64,000 nt of DNA from NCBI RefSeq assembly GCF_018327685.1, contig NZ_BNEL01000003.1, positions 930,001 to 994,000 on the forward strand, given 5' to 3'. Of this stretch, positions 1-8,788 are shown piece by piece. The first letter of the stretch is position 1. Every line of letters begins with the position of its first letter. The notes beneath the pieces are model-generated. The model saw nothing but the letters and a program-made list of their open reading frames with translations, was not told the origin of the DNA and searched no databases. Origin of the DNA: Streptomyces sp. TS71-3. GTDB lineage: Bacteria; Actinomycetota; Actinomycetes; Streptomycetales; Streptomycetaceae. The position numbers and the translations under genes were made by a program.

Positions 1-1587
1 GCCGTTCTCGCTGGGCTGCTGGTTGTTCTCGCTCGGCTGGGCGGCCTCGCTCGGCTGGGCGGCCTCGCTCGGCTGGTTCTCCTGCGACGGCTGGGCGTTC
101 TCGGCGGGCTGGTTGGCCTCGTTCGCCTGAGGGGCCTCGGCAGGCTGAGCCGCCTCGTTCGGCTGGCCGGCCTCAGACGGGTTGGTCCCCGACGGCTGGG
201 CGGCCTCGGCGGGCTGGCCGGCTTCCGCGGGCTGGGCGCTCTCGGACGGCTGCGTGGCCTGAGCCGGCTGGCCGTTCTCGGCGGGCTGGGTGGTCTCGGC
301 CGGCTGGGCGGCCTGCGACGGCTGAGCGGCTGCTTCCGCGGGCTGCGCGGCGTCGCTGGGGAGGGTGCCTTCCGGGCGGTCCGCGGCGGGGGCCTCGGCG
401 GGCTGTGCGGGCTGCGCGTTCGAGGTCTCGGCGGGCTGTGCGCCGGCGGCGCTCGGGGTCGTCGACGGCTGTGCGTCCGAGGCGCTCGGGCTCGCCGAGG
501 GCTGCGCCTCCGCGGGCTGCGCCTCCGCGGGCTGGGCCACCGCGGGCTGCGCCTCCGCGGGCTGCGCCTCCGCGGGCTGCGCCTCCGCGGGCTGCGCCTC
601 CGCGGGCTGCGCCTCCGCGGGCTGCGCCTCCGCGGGCTGCGCCTCCGCGGGCTGCGCCTCCGCGGGCTGGGCCACCGCGGGCTGGGCGACCTCGGTACCG
701 GCCTGCGGCACCTGTGCCTGTGCGGACTGGTCAGCCGGCGACTGCCACGGGCCGGCGGTGGGTTGCACGGGAGCGGTGCCGGGCTGCGGAGCCGGAGCCG
801 GAGCGGCGGCCTGCGTGGAGCTGGCCTGGTCCTGGGCCGGAGCCTGGGCCTGAGCTGCATCCTGGGCCGGAGCCTGGGCGGGCTCCTGAGCCTGGTTCTC
901 AGCCTGGGGCGCGCCCTGGGCGGGGTCCTGGGCCTGGGCTTGGCCCTGAGCCTGAGCCGAGTCCTCAACCGGAGCCTGCTCCTGAGCCTGGGCGGGGACC
1001 TGATCCTGAGCCGGGGCTTGGCCCTGGTCCTGCGCCGGAGCCGGTGCCTGAGCCTGGTCCTGGGCAGGAGCCTGGCTCTGGTCCTGGGCGCCTTCCGCCT
1101 GGACCGGGCCCGCAGCCGGTGCTGCCGCGGCGGGAGCCGTCGTCTCGGAGGAAGCGCTGTCCGGGGAAGCGCTGTCCGGGGAAGCGCTGTTCGGGACGGC
1201 GCGGTTCTGCCCGGCACGGTCAGCGGAGGGGGCGTCCGAGGTGCTGGAATCGGGGGCGCACGTCTCGTCGTTCAACGCCTCCGGGGTCTGCCCGGTGGCG
1301 CCCTGCGACGGAACGGTGGCGCTCTGCCGGCAGCCCGGTGCGGAGCCGTGCGACTCCGCCACGATGCGCTGCTTGATCGTCGGCGGCAACGAACGCAGGA
1401 AAGATGAGGTGAATTGCGACGGCACCGACTGGGCGGCCGCATGGTTGGGAGCGCTGTTGCGCGCTTCCCCGATCTGGGGTACTGCTGCGGCTGCCGGCGC
1501 CGTGGAGGCGAGTCCAAGGGCGGCGAGCAGCGCGACAAATGCCGTCAGGATGACAGACCACAGCTTCATGGCCCTGTTTCCAGTCAT
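1..1587 (-). CDS. Secreted Gln/Pro/Ala/Glu-rich repeat protein, partial (C-terminus beyond window)
   Basis: The reading frame is open from an ATG at 1587 to the window edge, 529 codons, with no stop seen. The first 35 residues are a signal peptide: a short basic start (MTGNRAMKLW), a hydrophobic core and an AxA-type cleavage region near residue 32. A conserved-looking segment follows, including SLPPTIKQRIVAESHGS at about residues 69-85 and two Cys. The rest is low-complexity AQDQAQ, AEAQP and PSEAAQ repeats. The N-terminal part resembles the Streptomyces family I recall as DUF6344; that assignment is from memory. The protein is probably exported, with the repeat region acting as a stalk or surface tail. 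It is divergent from the DLW-39 gene. A weak GAG precedes the start. Function is unknown. Confidence 0.8.
   Translation of the reverse strand, partial: MTGNRAMKLWSVILTAFVALLAALGLASTAPAAAAVPQIGEARNSAPNHAAAQSVPSQFTSSFLRSLPPTIKQRIVAESHGSAPGCRQSATVPSQGATGQTPEALNDETCAPDSSTSDAPSADRAGQNRAVPNSASPDSASPDSASSETTAPAAAAPAAGPVQAEGAQDQSQAPAQDQAQAPAPAQDQGQAPAQDQVPAQAQEQAPVEDSAQAQGQAQAQDPAQGAPQAENQAQEPAQAPAQDAAQAQAPAQDQASSTQAAAPAPAPQPGTAPVQPTAGPWQSPADQSAQAQVPQAGTEVAQPAVAQPAEAQPAEAQPAEAQPAEAQPAEAQPAEAQPAEAQPAEAQPAVAQPAEAQPAEAQPSASPSASDAQPSTTPSAAGAQPAETSNAQPAQPAEAPAADRPEGTLPSDAAQPAEAAAQPSQAAQPAETTQPAENGQPAQATQPSESAQPAEAGQPAEAAQPSGTNPSEAGQPNEAAQPAEAPQANEANQPAENAQPSQENQPSEAAQPSEAAQPSENNQQPSENG
504..690 (-). repeat. 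15-bp tandem repeat encoding AEAQP units
   Basis: About twelve near-identical 15-bp units (GCCTCCGCGGGCTGC as read on the plus strand) run head to tail. Read in the minus-strand gene, each unit encodes Ala-Glu-Ala-Gln-Pro, with a few Ala-Val variants. The unit is a multiple of three, so copy-number change by slippage keeps the frame. The long plus-strand frames over it are by-products of the repeat. Confidence 0.95.
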
Positions 1588-1966
1588 GGCCGCTCACTTT
1601 CGGGTCAGGCGATTTGCGTACTTTCCTCATGATGTGTATGTGTGGCGACCTGAGAGGGATCGACGCTCGACCCATGACGATTGCGGCGGGAACACCACCT
1701 GAATAGCGGTGCATGGCGTAAGAGAATAAAAAGGAAGGCGGGGACGGACGGCTCCCGCCGACCCTTTGGAATCGGGGGATCCGCCGGAAAACGCGGCGGG
1801 GGTCCGCGCCGGGCGCACGGGCGTGACCGGCGGCGTCGTGGAGCCCGTCGGAGCGCGGCTCCCGAGGGCCCTGGCAGCCCGCCATCCAGGTCACCGATCG
1901 GTATCGGTCGGTGTGTATAGTCGGGCGGCAGAAGTCCCCTACGTCAAGGAAAGACGAGGTCGCGCG
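1588..1966. promoter_or_regulatory. Divergent intergenic region with a candidate -10 for the DLW-39 gene
   Basis: This 379-bp gap separates the divergent secreted-protein and DLW-39 genes. A TATAGT hexamer at 1916-1921 is a plausible -10 for the plus strand, and no good -35 stands 17 bases upstream. A purine-rich AAGGAAAGACGAGG stretch just before 1967 serves as ribosome binding site. Nothing else is recognisable. Confidence 0.35.
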
Positions 1967-2095
1967 GTGAAGAAGCTCCTCCTGGTCGCACTGGCCGCCA
2001 TCGGCGGGTTCCTCGTGTACCGCCAGATCCAGGCGGATCGCGCCGAGCAGGATCTGTGGACGGAGGCGACCGACTCCGTGCCCACGGGTTCGTGA
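1967..2095 (+). CDS. DLW-39 family small membrane protein
   Basis: A 42-residue protein starting at GTG 1967 (MKKLLLVALAAIGGFLVYRQ). It has one N-terminal membrane segment at about residues 3-19 and a charged tail containing the Asp-Leu-Trp triplet for which the actinobacterial DLW-39 family is named. The length and the run from KKLL to the SVPTGS end are typical of Streptomyces members. In streptomycetes this gene usually lies near gyrA and the origin, which fits the neighbouring tRNA-Ala. An AAGGA-type ribosome binding site precedes the GTG and a strong terminator follows 20 bp after the stop, so it is monocistronic. Its role is not known. Confidence 0.9.
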   Translation: MKKLLLVALAAIGGFLVYRQIQADRAEQDLWTEATDSVPTGS

Positions 2096-2114
2096 GTATC
2101 CCCGAGAATTCCAC

Positions 2115-2148
2115 CAGGGCCCCGGCCGCGGATGCGGCCGGGGCCCTG
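2115..2148 (+). terminator. Rho-independent-type hairpin after the DLW-39 gene
   Basis: A perfect 15-bp GC stem (2115-2129 with 2134-2148) closes a 4-base GGAT loop, 19 bp after the stop codon. There is no U-tract, as is common for Streptomyces terminators. Confidence 0.85.
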
Positions 2149-2747
2149 TGCTGTGCGGACCGGTGATGCGGCCGGCGGTCGCGATCCCGTGACACCCTGC
2201 TCCGGAGGCGGTCTCCGAGCCGGGGCCCCGGCGCCGTCCCATGCCGTTGAATTAACGCCAGCAAATGATCGTGGGTCGAGTTGGACACCCTGTCCCAAGG
2301 GTGGCGCATAACCGACGTTTATTACGGGCCCATAGGGCTTAAAGAGCACGCCGCGGGACCACCGTGCGAATGCACGCCATGGGCGTCCCGACATGGGAGG
2401 CCCGAGCGGGTTGTCGCGACAAGGGACGCCCGGCTGGGTTATCGCGATATGGACGTGCGACGTGGATTTCGCGAAGCGGTTGTGCGAGTGGAGGCATGCG
2501 CCCCGCGAACAAGCCGGACCTTACGGGTGATTGAGTCGCTGATGCGGACAGTGGGCGCCCTGGGGAGGCAGGATGGCACCGCTGCGGTTGCCGCGCGCAC
2601 GCACCCGGATGCACAGGGTGCATGCACGGCGGAGCGATCCGGCCGGGAGGGCCCGGCCGAGTCACCGGGCCGACGACTCACCGGGCCGACGACCGGCCGG
2701 CGAGAGCGACCCGAGAGCGACCACCGGGGACGGAGGGGTGGAGCACG
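2149..2747. other. Gene-free stretch, no recognised element
   Basis: About 600 bp lie between the DLW-39 terminator and the next gene. It has a somewhat AT-richer start (2240-2340) and short ATGGGCGTCCC-like words, but no coding frame with a ribosome binding site, no tRNA and no clear promoter that I can support. Confidence 0.5.
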
Positions 2748-4763
2748 ATGTGGCGCGTGATGAGGCGTACGGCGACGGGCCGGCGGCACGGTGACCGGGC
2801 CGCGCCCCGCCCTCCCACGGCGCCGCCCCGGAGTGCCCGGAGCAGTACCGGTATAGGGGCAGGGACGGGGACCGCCCTGAGCCCCGGAAGAAGCGGGGGC
2901 GTCGGAAGCAGCGGAGGCGCCGGAAGAAGCGGCGGCGCCCTGAGAGGCGCCGGCGCCGCCGGAGGCGCGATACGCACGGCGGCCGCTCGGAGCGTGCTCT
3001 GCGCGACGGCCGCCCTGTGCGCGGTGGCCGCGCTCCCGGGCGCCGCGGTCGCGGACCCGGACGTCTCCGATCCGTACGCCTACGACACCCGGGCCCGCAC
3101 CGTTCAGGGCGCGGGCAGCGAGGGAGCCGCCCAGACGATCGAGCTGGGCGCCGCCTACCGGAGCACGATCGGCCCGTCGGGCGGCTCCCAGGGCACGCTC
3201 TACTACCGGATGGAACTCGGTACCGCGGAGAACGTCTACGCGTCCGTGACGGCCGTGCCAGGGCTCGGCACGGAGGCGGACTACTCCGACGGCCTCAAGG
3301 TGCACCTCCAGGACGCAGGCGGCCAGGAGTGCTCCGACGGCACCGCGCAGTTCGGCTCGGTGGAGAGCCCCTGGCCGGTGGCCGCCATGGCGATGCGCAC
3401 CATCGATCCCAGCGCCTCCGCCTGCCAGCAGGCCGGCACGTACTACCTGGTCGTCGAGCGGGAGAGCTCCGCGGGCTCCCCGTCGGACGAGTGGGGCCTC
3501 GAACTGAGCACCGCCTCCGAGCCCGCCACCCTGCGCACGCCCGGACCGACCACCCCTCCCGGTGACGGCGGCTCCACCCCGCCGAGCCCGCCCGCTCAGG
3601 GCCAGGCCGAGGAGCGGCGCGGCGGCACCGGCTTCAGCACCGCCGCCGACCTCGGGCAGGGGATCTGGCGGGACAGCGCACGGCCCGGGCAGACGCTCTT
3701 CTACCGGGTGCCCGTCGGCTGGGGGCAGCGGGTCTCGGCCACGGCCGAACTGACCGGCCCGGGCGGTGCCGCAGGCGGCTCGACGGGCGGCGGGTCCATG
3801 GGGGCCGCGCTGGTGACGTGGCTGTACAACCCGGTGCGCGGCCGCGTCGGCACCGCGGACGCCGCGTACGACGGCAGCCGGGCGTCGGCGTCCCTCTCCT
3901 CACCGGCACCCGTCTCGTACCGGAACCGCTACTCCACCGACCCCCAGATCGCGGCCGTGCGCTTCGCGGGGTGGTACTACCTGGCGGTCCATCTGAACCA
4001 GCAGCTCGCCGACGACTCCGGCGACGACGGGTACGGCGTCACGCTGCGGGTGGCGGTCGGCGGAGCGGCGCAGGAAGGCCCCGGCTACGCGGGGGCGCCG
4101 CAGCCCCAGGGGCTGTTCGACGTCCCGGGCGGCGGGGCGACCGCCGGCGGGGACACCACGCCCTCCCCTGCGGACGGCAACTCCCTGCGTCCGGTCGGCT
4201 TCACCGCGATCGGCGTGGGAACCGCCCTCCTGCTGGTCCTCGCCACCTGGACGCTGCTGGCCCGGCGCCGGCACGCGACAGCGGCCCCGGGCCCCTCGCC
4301 GGCCCGCCGCAAGGCCGCGGCCACGCCCACCGGGACCCCGGACCACGCCGCGGACGGCGACCCCGGCTCCGCCACCGACGACGGCACGGACCCCGGCACG
4401 GGCACCGGACACGGCTTCGGCCACGTCCCCGGCTACAGCGACGCCGAACGGTACGGCAGCGGCTACTGGGGTCCGGACTACGGCGGTTACGGCGGCTACG
4501 GGGACCAGGGGGCCGAGTACCCCGGCGGTGACGGCGACGAGCACGGGCGCGTGGAGTACGGACGTGTGGAGTACGGAGCCGGTGCCGGCCGGGGCGCCGG
4601 GGCGGGCGCGCAGCACGGCGGGGAGTACGGCGCGGGCCACGGGCGCGCGGAGTACGGCACGGGCGTCGGCCCGGGCCTGGGCGCCGCGCAGCGCGGCGGC
4701 GCGGCCGGGCACGGCGCGCCACAGGGAGGCACGGGCCCGTACGGGGCGCCGGGGGCTTGGTAG
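2748..4763 (+). CDS. Exported, C-terminally membrane-anchored protein with two related beta-type domains
   Basis: 671 residues from ATG 2748, preceded by GGAGGGGTGGAG. After an unusually long Gly/Ser/Arg-rich leader (about 1-80) comes a signal-like hydrophobic segment (83-100) ending AAVADP. Two similar extracellular domains follow, each with a signature of the type TLYYRMELGTAENVYASV or TLFYRVPVGWGQRVSA, joined by a Pro-rich linker. A membrane helix at about 484-505 (TAIGVGTALLLVLATWTLLA) is followed by Arg-Arg-Arg and a cytoplasmic Gly/Tyr/Glu-rich tail. Homologues with this layout occur across Streptomyces as hypothetical proteins, and I know no function. It converges on a Ser/Thr kinase gene. 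The true start may lie further downstream, since 80 residues before a signal peptide is atypical. Confidence 0.8.
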   Translation: MWRVMRRTATGRRHGDRAAPRPPTAPPRSARSSTGIGAGTGTALSPGRSGGVGSSGGAGRSGGALRGAGAAGGAIRTAAARSVLCATAALCAVAALPGAAVADPDVSDPYAYDTRARTVQGAGSEGAAQTIELGAAYRSTIGPSGGSQGTLYYRMELGTAENVYASVTAVPGLGTEADYSDGLKVHLQDAGGQECSDGTAQFGSVESPWPVAAMAMRTIDPSASACQQAGTYYLVVERESSAGSPSDEWGLELSTASEPATLRTPGPTTPPGDGGSTPPSPPAQGQAEERRGGTGFSTAADLGQGIWRDSARPGQTLFYRVPVGWGQRVSATAELTGPGGAAGGSTGGGSMGAALVTWLYNPVRGRVGTADAAYDGSRASASLSSPAPVSYRNRYSTDPQIAAVRFAGWYYLAVHLNQQLADDSGDDGYGVTLRVAVGGAAQEGPGYAGAPQPQGLFDVPGGGATAGGDTTPSPADGNSLRPVGFTAIGVGTALLLVLATWTLLARRRHATAAPGPSPARRKAAATPTGTPDHAADGDPGSATDDGTDPGTGTGHGFGHVPGYSDAERYGSGYWGPDYGGYGGYGDQGAEYPGGDGDEHGRVEYGRVEYGAGAGRGAGAGAQHGGEYGAGHGRAEYGTGVGPGLGAAQRGGAAGHGAPQGGTGPYGAPGAW

Positions 4764-4961
4764 GGGTGTCGGGGCCTTAGAGGCCAGACCAGAGCCAGGG
4801 GGCGCCGTGGGAGGCGCCTGCGGTGCCGGGTGTCCTGCGGTGCAGCCTTGTGGTCCGTGCCCGGCAGGGACGAGGCACGCGACGGTGGGGGTGCGCCAGG
4901 TGCGGCGCACCCCGGCGCCAGGTGCGCCCTCCTTGTCGCCGTCCCTGAAGCACGGCCCCTG

Positions 4962-4986
4962 AGGTGGCACCTCTGAGGTGCCACCT
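4962..4986. terminator. Bidirectional hairpin between convergent genes
   Basis: A perfect 11-bp stem (AGGTGGCACCT with AGGTGCCACCT, 3-base loop CTG) lies between the stops at 4763 (+) and 5022 (-). The half-site CTGAGGTGC recurs once more at 4987-4996, so a second, weaker fold is possible. Confidence 0.7.
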
Positions 4987-5021
4987 CTGAGGTGCCCTCC
5001 AGACGACGAACTGCCCTGCGG

Positions 5022-7481
5022 TCAGCCCTGCATGACGGCCCATATGCCGAAGACGATGCAGGCGAGCGCGACGAGGAGCATCGGCACCGCGATCTTCGGG
5101 GAGGGCCCGGGCTTGCGCTGCCGCGGCCGGCGCCGTGACGGCCTGGAAGCGCGCGGAACAGGGTCCTCCGCCGCCGGCCGCGCCGTGTCGGTGGCGGGCC
5201 CTCCCGGATGCGTGAGCACGGCGGAAGCCGGCTCGTAGGGCACCGCTTCGTAGGGAGTCCCGCTCTGCGGCGGCAGCGGAACGTGCGGCTGCTGACCGGT
5301 GTACGGACGGGTGGGCGAGGTCTCACGCTGCGCCGGCGTGGTCGGGGTCTGGGAGGCGTCCGGCGACGGCGATCCGAGGAACGACGACGGCCCCTCGGGC
5401 AGGCCGTGGTGCGGGATGCCCTGCGGGGACTGCTGAAGGGGCTGCACCGAGTACGCCCGCGGCGGCGCCGCGGGGGAGGACGGCTGGGCGGGCCGCGCCT
5501 GGTGCGCAGGCGGCGCCGGCGTGGACCGTGCCTCGTGCGGGGCGGACGGCGTGTGCGGTGCGCCCGGTGCCGCGTACGGGGCGTGGTGGCCCGCTGCCGG
5601 GGCCGGGGCGGGTCTCATGTGGTCCTCGCCGGGCGCCGTGCCCGGTGCGGATGCCTCGCCGGGCACGGACTCCGGGCCCGGGATGTGCCCCTGTCCGGTC
5701 CCGGCGCCCGTCTCCTGGCTCCCTGCCCGGGGGTCCCGCTGTCGCGGCCCTGACCCCGTCCCCGAGGCCTCGTGCGGCGCCTGCGCGGCTCCGGGGGCCT
5801 CAGGCATACCGGTGAAGGAGGCGGCACCGGGCGCCCCGCCAGGGGCACTCCCGGCGTCGGGGGCGCTGCCGGCGTCGGGACCCGCGCCTGAGACGGAGCC
5901 TGCGCCGCCGGGGCCGCTCGCCGAATCCGAAGAAGAGGCCGCACCGGATGCCGCGGAGAGTGCCGCGGAGGATCCCGCGCCCGAACCCGGGGCCTCATCG
6001 GGTCCCGAGCCCGTGCCGGGGGAGGCGCCGGATCCCGTTCCCGTGCCGACCGCGCCGGATCCCGTACCCGTGCCAGGAACGGCACCCGGGCCCGCGTCCG
6101 AGCCGGAAGCACCCTCAGAGGCTCGTGAAAGGGAACCCACGCGCGCGTCTGACGCCGTCCCCTGCCCAGCCCCAGCCCCAGCCCCAGCCCCAGCCCCAGC
6201 CCCAGCCCCAGCCCCGGCCCCGGCCCCTGGCCCGATCCCGGCCTCAGCCCCGTTGCCTGCCCCAGGCCGACTCCCTGCCCCAGGGCCTGCCCCCTCCCCC
6301 GTTCCGGTCCCCGGCTCCGGGCCAGGAGGTGGCAGGTGGAAGCTCCCGGTGTCGGACATGGCGGGCCCCGCCCCGGGCGCCCGGGGGCCCGGCGCACCGC
6401 CGACCGGTTGCTCGCCGATGGGTCGCTTGCCGACCGATGGCTCGCCGTCCGGCCGGTGGCCGTCCGGCCGTTCGGTGGCCCCCGGCCGGGCGACCGGCTG
6501 AGAGGGCCGCGGCTGGGCCCCCGCGCTCGGCCACCCTCCTGCCTGGGAGCCGGAAGCCGTCGCTCCGTGCGCCCAGAGCCCCGGCACGGGCGGTGCCCCC
6601 CGGAGCGGTCCGTCGGGACCGAAGTCCACGGGCAGGGGCCCGATCTGGTCGAAGACCTCGACCAGTTCGTCGTCGGGACCGGGCTCGGGCAGCATCTCCG
6701 AGGCCTGTGCCAGTGCCTTGCGCGCGCCGGTGGCGGTGCGGAAGCGGGCGTCCGGGTCGGGTTGCAGAAGGGTGGCGATGACCTGCCAGAGCGGCTCCGG
6801 GATGGCCTTCGGTGCGGAGGGCGTGCCGTGCGCGCGGAACAGGTCCACCAGCGCCTTCGCGTCCGGCTTCGCCCCCTGGAGGAGGTAGAGCGCCACCAGG
6901 CCCACGGCGAAGAGGTCCGCCGGGAAGTCCGGCTCGGAGCCGACGAGCTGCTCCGGCGCGAAGTAGCCGGGCGTGCCGACGACGAAGTTGGTGTCCGTCA
7001 GCCGCGGCTCGCCCTTGCGCATCGAGATGCCGAAGTCGGAGAGGCGCAGGTGGGGCCGTCCGGTGCCGGTCGCCTCCAGGAGCACGTTCGCCGGCTTGAT
7101 GTCGCGGTGCACCACCCCCTCCGCGTGGACCGCGGCGAGCCCGGACAGCAGCTGGTCCAGCAGGAGGCAGACGAAGGCGGGCGGCAACGGCCCGTAGTCC
7201 CCGATCAGATGGGCCAGCGACCCCCCGGCGACCAGGTCCATCGTGAAGAGGACCTTGTCGTCGTCCGCTGCCCAGCTCGCCGGGGCGAGCACATGCGGGT
7301 GGTCGATCCGCAGCGCCTGCTCGCGGACGAAGCGCAGCAGGGTGTGCGCGTCGCTCTGCTGCAGCACCTTGGCGGCCACGTACCGCCGTCGCCGGTGGTC
7401 CCATGCGCGCCATACGGCGCCGACTCCCCCGCGCCCGATCGGGTCGACCAGTTCGTACCGGCCGGCGAAGACCTCGCCCAT
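5022..7481 (-). CDS. Membrane-anchored Ser/Thr protein kinase with a long low-complexity linker
   Basis: 819 residues. The N-terminal Hanks-type kinase domain (about 8-270) has the Gly loop GRGGVGAVW, the ATP-binding Lys38, the catalytic loop HRDIKPANV (from 125), DFG at 149-151 and APE at 175-177, so it should be active. Residues about 300-785 are an Ala/Gly/Pro/Ser-rich linker containing Gly-Ala dipeptide runs. The C-terminus is a single membrane helix (IAVPMLLVALACIVFGIWAV) with only a few residues outside, so there is no external sensor domain. GGGGAG stands 9 bases before ATG 7481. It precedes no other gene on its strand and faces a convergent exported protein. The activation loop is TDTNFVVGTPGYFAPE. 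Substrate is unknown. Confidence 0.93.
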   Translation of the reverse strand: MGEVFAGRYELVDPIGRGGVGAVWRAWDHRRRRYVAAKVLQQSDAHTLLRFVREQALRIDHPHVLAPASWAADDDKVLFTMDLVAGGSLAHLIGDYGPLPPAFVCLLLDQLLSGLAAVHAEGVVHRDIKPANVLLEATGTGRPHLRLSDFGISMRKGEPRLTDTNFVVGTPGYFAPEQLVGSEPDFPADLFAVGLVALYLLQGAKPDAKALVDLFRAHGTPSAPKAIPEPLWQVIATLLQPDPDARFRTATGARKALAQASEMLPEPGPDDELVEVFDQIGPLPVDFGPDGPLRGAPPVPGLWAHGATASGSQAGGWPSAGAQPRPSQPVARPGATERPDGHRPDGEPSVGKRPIGEQPVGGAPGPRAPGAGPAMSDTGSFHLPPPGPEPGTGTGEGAGPGAGSRPGAGNGAEAGIGPGAGAGAGAGAGAGAGAGAGAGQGTASDARVGSLSRASEGASGSDAGPGAVPGTGTGSGAVGTGTGSGASPGTGSGPDEAPGSGAGSSAALSAASGAASSSDSASGPGGAGSVSGAGPDAGSAPDAGSAPGGAPGAASFTGMPEAPGAAQAPHEASGTGSGPRQRDPRAGSQETGAGTGQGHIPGPESVPGEASAPGTAPGEDHMRPAPAPAAGHHAPYAAPGAPHTPSAPHEARSTPAPPAHQARPAQPSSPAAPPRAYSVQPLQQSPQGIPHHGLPEGPSSFLGSPSPDASQTPTTPAQRETSPTRPYTGQQPHVPLPPQSGTPYEAVPYEPASAVLTHPGGPATDTARPAAEDPVPRASRPSRRRPRQRKPGPSPKIAVPMLLVALACIVFGIWAVMQG
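6168..6227. repeat. Hexanucleotide tandem repeat in the kinase linker
   Basis: Eight AGCCCC units followed by two GGCCCC units (plus-strand reading) encode a run of alternating Gly and Ala in the minus-strand kinase linker. The six-base unit preserves frame when copy number changes. Confidence 0.9.
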
Positions 7482-7526
7482 CGTGCGTCGCTCCCCTTCA
7501 GCGCGACAGCGGTGCTCGCCGCCGCC

Positions 7527-8075
7527 TCAGCTCTGGTGCGCCTGGTAGTGCGCCACCGCGTCCGCCGTGCGACCCGCCCCGTACACCCTCAGGAACTCTG
7601 CCAGTTCCGGGTGGCTGGCGGCGAGCGAGTCGGCCGCGTCGATGATGTCGCCGGCCGCGGCGACCGACCTCAGCAGCGACTGGATCTCCCGCACCACGCG
7701 CTTGACGGTCGGGGCCCCCGAACTGTTCGTCGTCTGCGCGGTGTTGCTGAGCACCGAGCCTCCCTGCGACTTCTTGATCTCGTCCATGCGGTCGGTGGCC
7801 TCGGCGGCGCTCACGGTGCCGTTGGCGACCTGCCCCGAGAGCTCCTGGAGAAGCTGCACCCGCTGGACGACCGCGGGATTGCCGATCTTGGCGCGCTGGC
7901 CGCTCATCAACTGGGAGAGCATCGGAGCCGACAGCCCGAGCACGCCCGCCAGGCGCGCCTGGTTGAGGCCGAGGTCATCGATCAGCCTGCGGAAGAGCGC
8001 CCCCAGTGGCTCTCCGTACCAGTTCCGCTGGAGCTCCCTGGCTCTGGCGGTTGCTTCCTGTTGTGTGGCATCCAT
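7527..8075 (-). CDS. XRE-family helix-turn-helix DNA-binding protein
   Basis: 182 residues from ATG 8075, which has GGGGAGA 6 bases upstream; an upstream in-frame start at 8246 lacks a binding site and overlaps the tRNA promoter. The HTH lies at about residues 27-60 (LGLNQARLAGVLGLSAPMLS, then QLMSGQRAKIGNP), a Cro/CI-type fold. The C-terminal half is alpha-helical, ending in SHPELAEFLRVYGAGRTADA. It sits immediately upstream of, and in line with, the membrane kinase gene (45-bp gap), so the two may be co-transcribed and the regulator may be the kinase's partner. The family is conserved in Streptomyces at this locus; target unknown. Confidence 0.88.
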   Translation of the reverse strand: MDATQQEATARARELQRNWYGEPLGALFRRLIDDLGLNQARLAGVLGLSAPMLSQLMSGQRAKIGNPAVVQRVQLLQELSGQVANGTVSAAEATDRMDEIKKSQGGSVLSNTAQTTNSSGAPTVKRVVREIQSLLRSVAAAGDIIDAADSLAASHPELAEFLRVYGAGRTADAVAHYQAHQS

Positions 8076-8174
8076 TGCGTCTCCCCATCGCTTCCCCAAG
8101 GACCGCGGTTCGCTCCAGCGAACCCGTGAGGGGCATCCTACGGAGCGTGGTCGTCTGTCGGGACCCCAATCCTT

Positions 8175-8205
8175 TTGCGGAATACCGGGAGGGACCCGGT
8201 ACTCT
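8175..8205 (+). promoter_or_regulatory. Candidate promoter of tRNA-Ala
   Basis: TTGCGG at 8175-8180 and TACTCT at 8200-8205 are separated by 19 bp and lie about 60 bp before the tRNA. The long spacer contains an ACCGGG/CCCGGT inverted repeat. Position fits a tRNA leader; the match is only moderate. Confidence 0.4.
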
Positions 8206-8265
8206 GTTCTCGGCGCCGACCGGTCCGAGGATGATCCGCGGACCACGGCCGGACGCCTCCCCCGA

Positions 8266-8338
8266 GGGGCCTTAGCTCAGTTGGTAGAGCGCTGTCTTTG
8301 CATGGCAGATGTCAGGGGTTCGACTCCCCTAGGCTCCA
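8266..8338 (+). tRNA. tRNA-Ala (anticodon TGC)
   Basis: 73 nt with a full cloverleaf: 7-bp acceptor stem GGGGCCT/AGGCTCC including the G3:U70 pair that identifies alanine tRNAs, D arm GCTC...GAGC, anticodon arm CTGTC-TTTGCAT-GGCAG giving anticodon TGC, and T arm AGGGG-TTCGACT-CCCCT. The discriminator is A, followed by CA; a CCA end is not fully encoded. Confidence 0.98.
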
Positions 8339-8344
8339 CATCCC

Positions 8345-8390
8345 GAAAGGCCCCTCCGACCCGCGGAAACGCGGACCGGAGGGGCCTTTC
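8345..8390 (+). terminator. Terminator of tRNA-Ala
   Basis: A 14-bp stem GAAAGGCCCCTCCG (8345-8358) pairs with 8377-8390, with an inner CCGCGG/GCGG helix, directly after the tRNA. The descending arm ends CCTTTC, giving a short U-containing tail. Confidence 0.85.
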
Positions 8391-8752
8391 GCACGTACCC
8401 GGGCCGGGCACGCGCGCGTGCACGCATATGGACTCCGCACCCAGGCCGTCGTGCGCAGGGCCCCGTGGAACACCGTATTGCGTACGCGCGTATCAGGACG
8501 ACCGACCGCGCAGGGCCGAGCACGGGGCCGACGGCAGCGGGCCGACGGCAGGGGCCGAGGGGACCGTCCCTTCCGGCTCCGGTGCGAGCAGCCCGGCCGG
8601 GGATCGGGGTACGGGCTCCCGGATCCCCGGGTCCCGGGGCCCCAGATGCATTGGGGCGAGCGACAGCGCATGAGGGGGCGGATGGGGCGGATGAGAGCGC
8701 GAACTGTCATTCTCCTGGGGCCCGCGTGACGCATGGGGACGGGCCGCGCCCT

Positions 8753-8788
8753 TGCACTGACGACTGCACTGACGACTGCACTGACGAC
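8753..8788. repeat. 12-bp tandem repeat, three copies
   Basis: TGCACTGACGAC occurs three times without gaps in noncoding DNA. No function is evident. Confidence 0.9.

Noticed and set aside
504..690. Possible CRISPR array
   Set aside because: Units are contiguous with no spacers and encode AEAQP in frame.
405..1407. Long plus-strand frames of 162-323 residues over the repeat region
   Set aside because: They are the complements of the minus-strand secreted gene; they show Arg/Pro-only composition and no ribosome binding site.
3900..4970. Minus-strand frame of 356 residues opposite the exported protein
   Set aside because: Frame has antisense composition and the plus strand has domain, signal peptide and anchor.
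8266..8338. Integration site (attB) at tRNA-Ala
   Set aside because: No integrase gene and no duplicated tRNA 3' end are present nearby; the same holds for tRNA-Leu.
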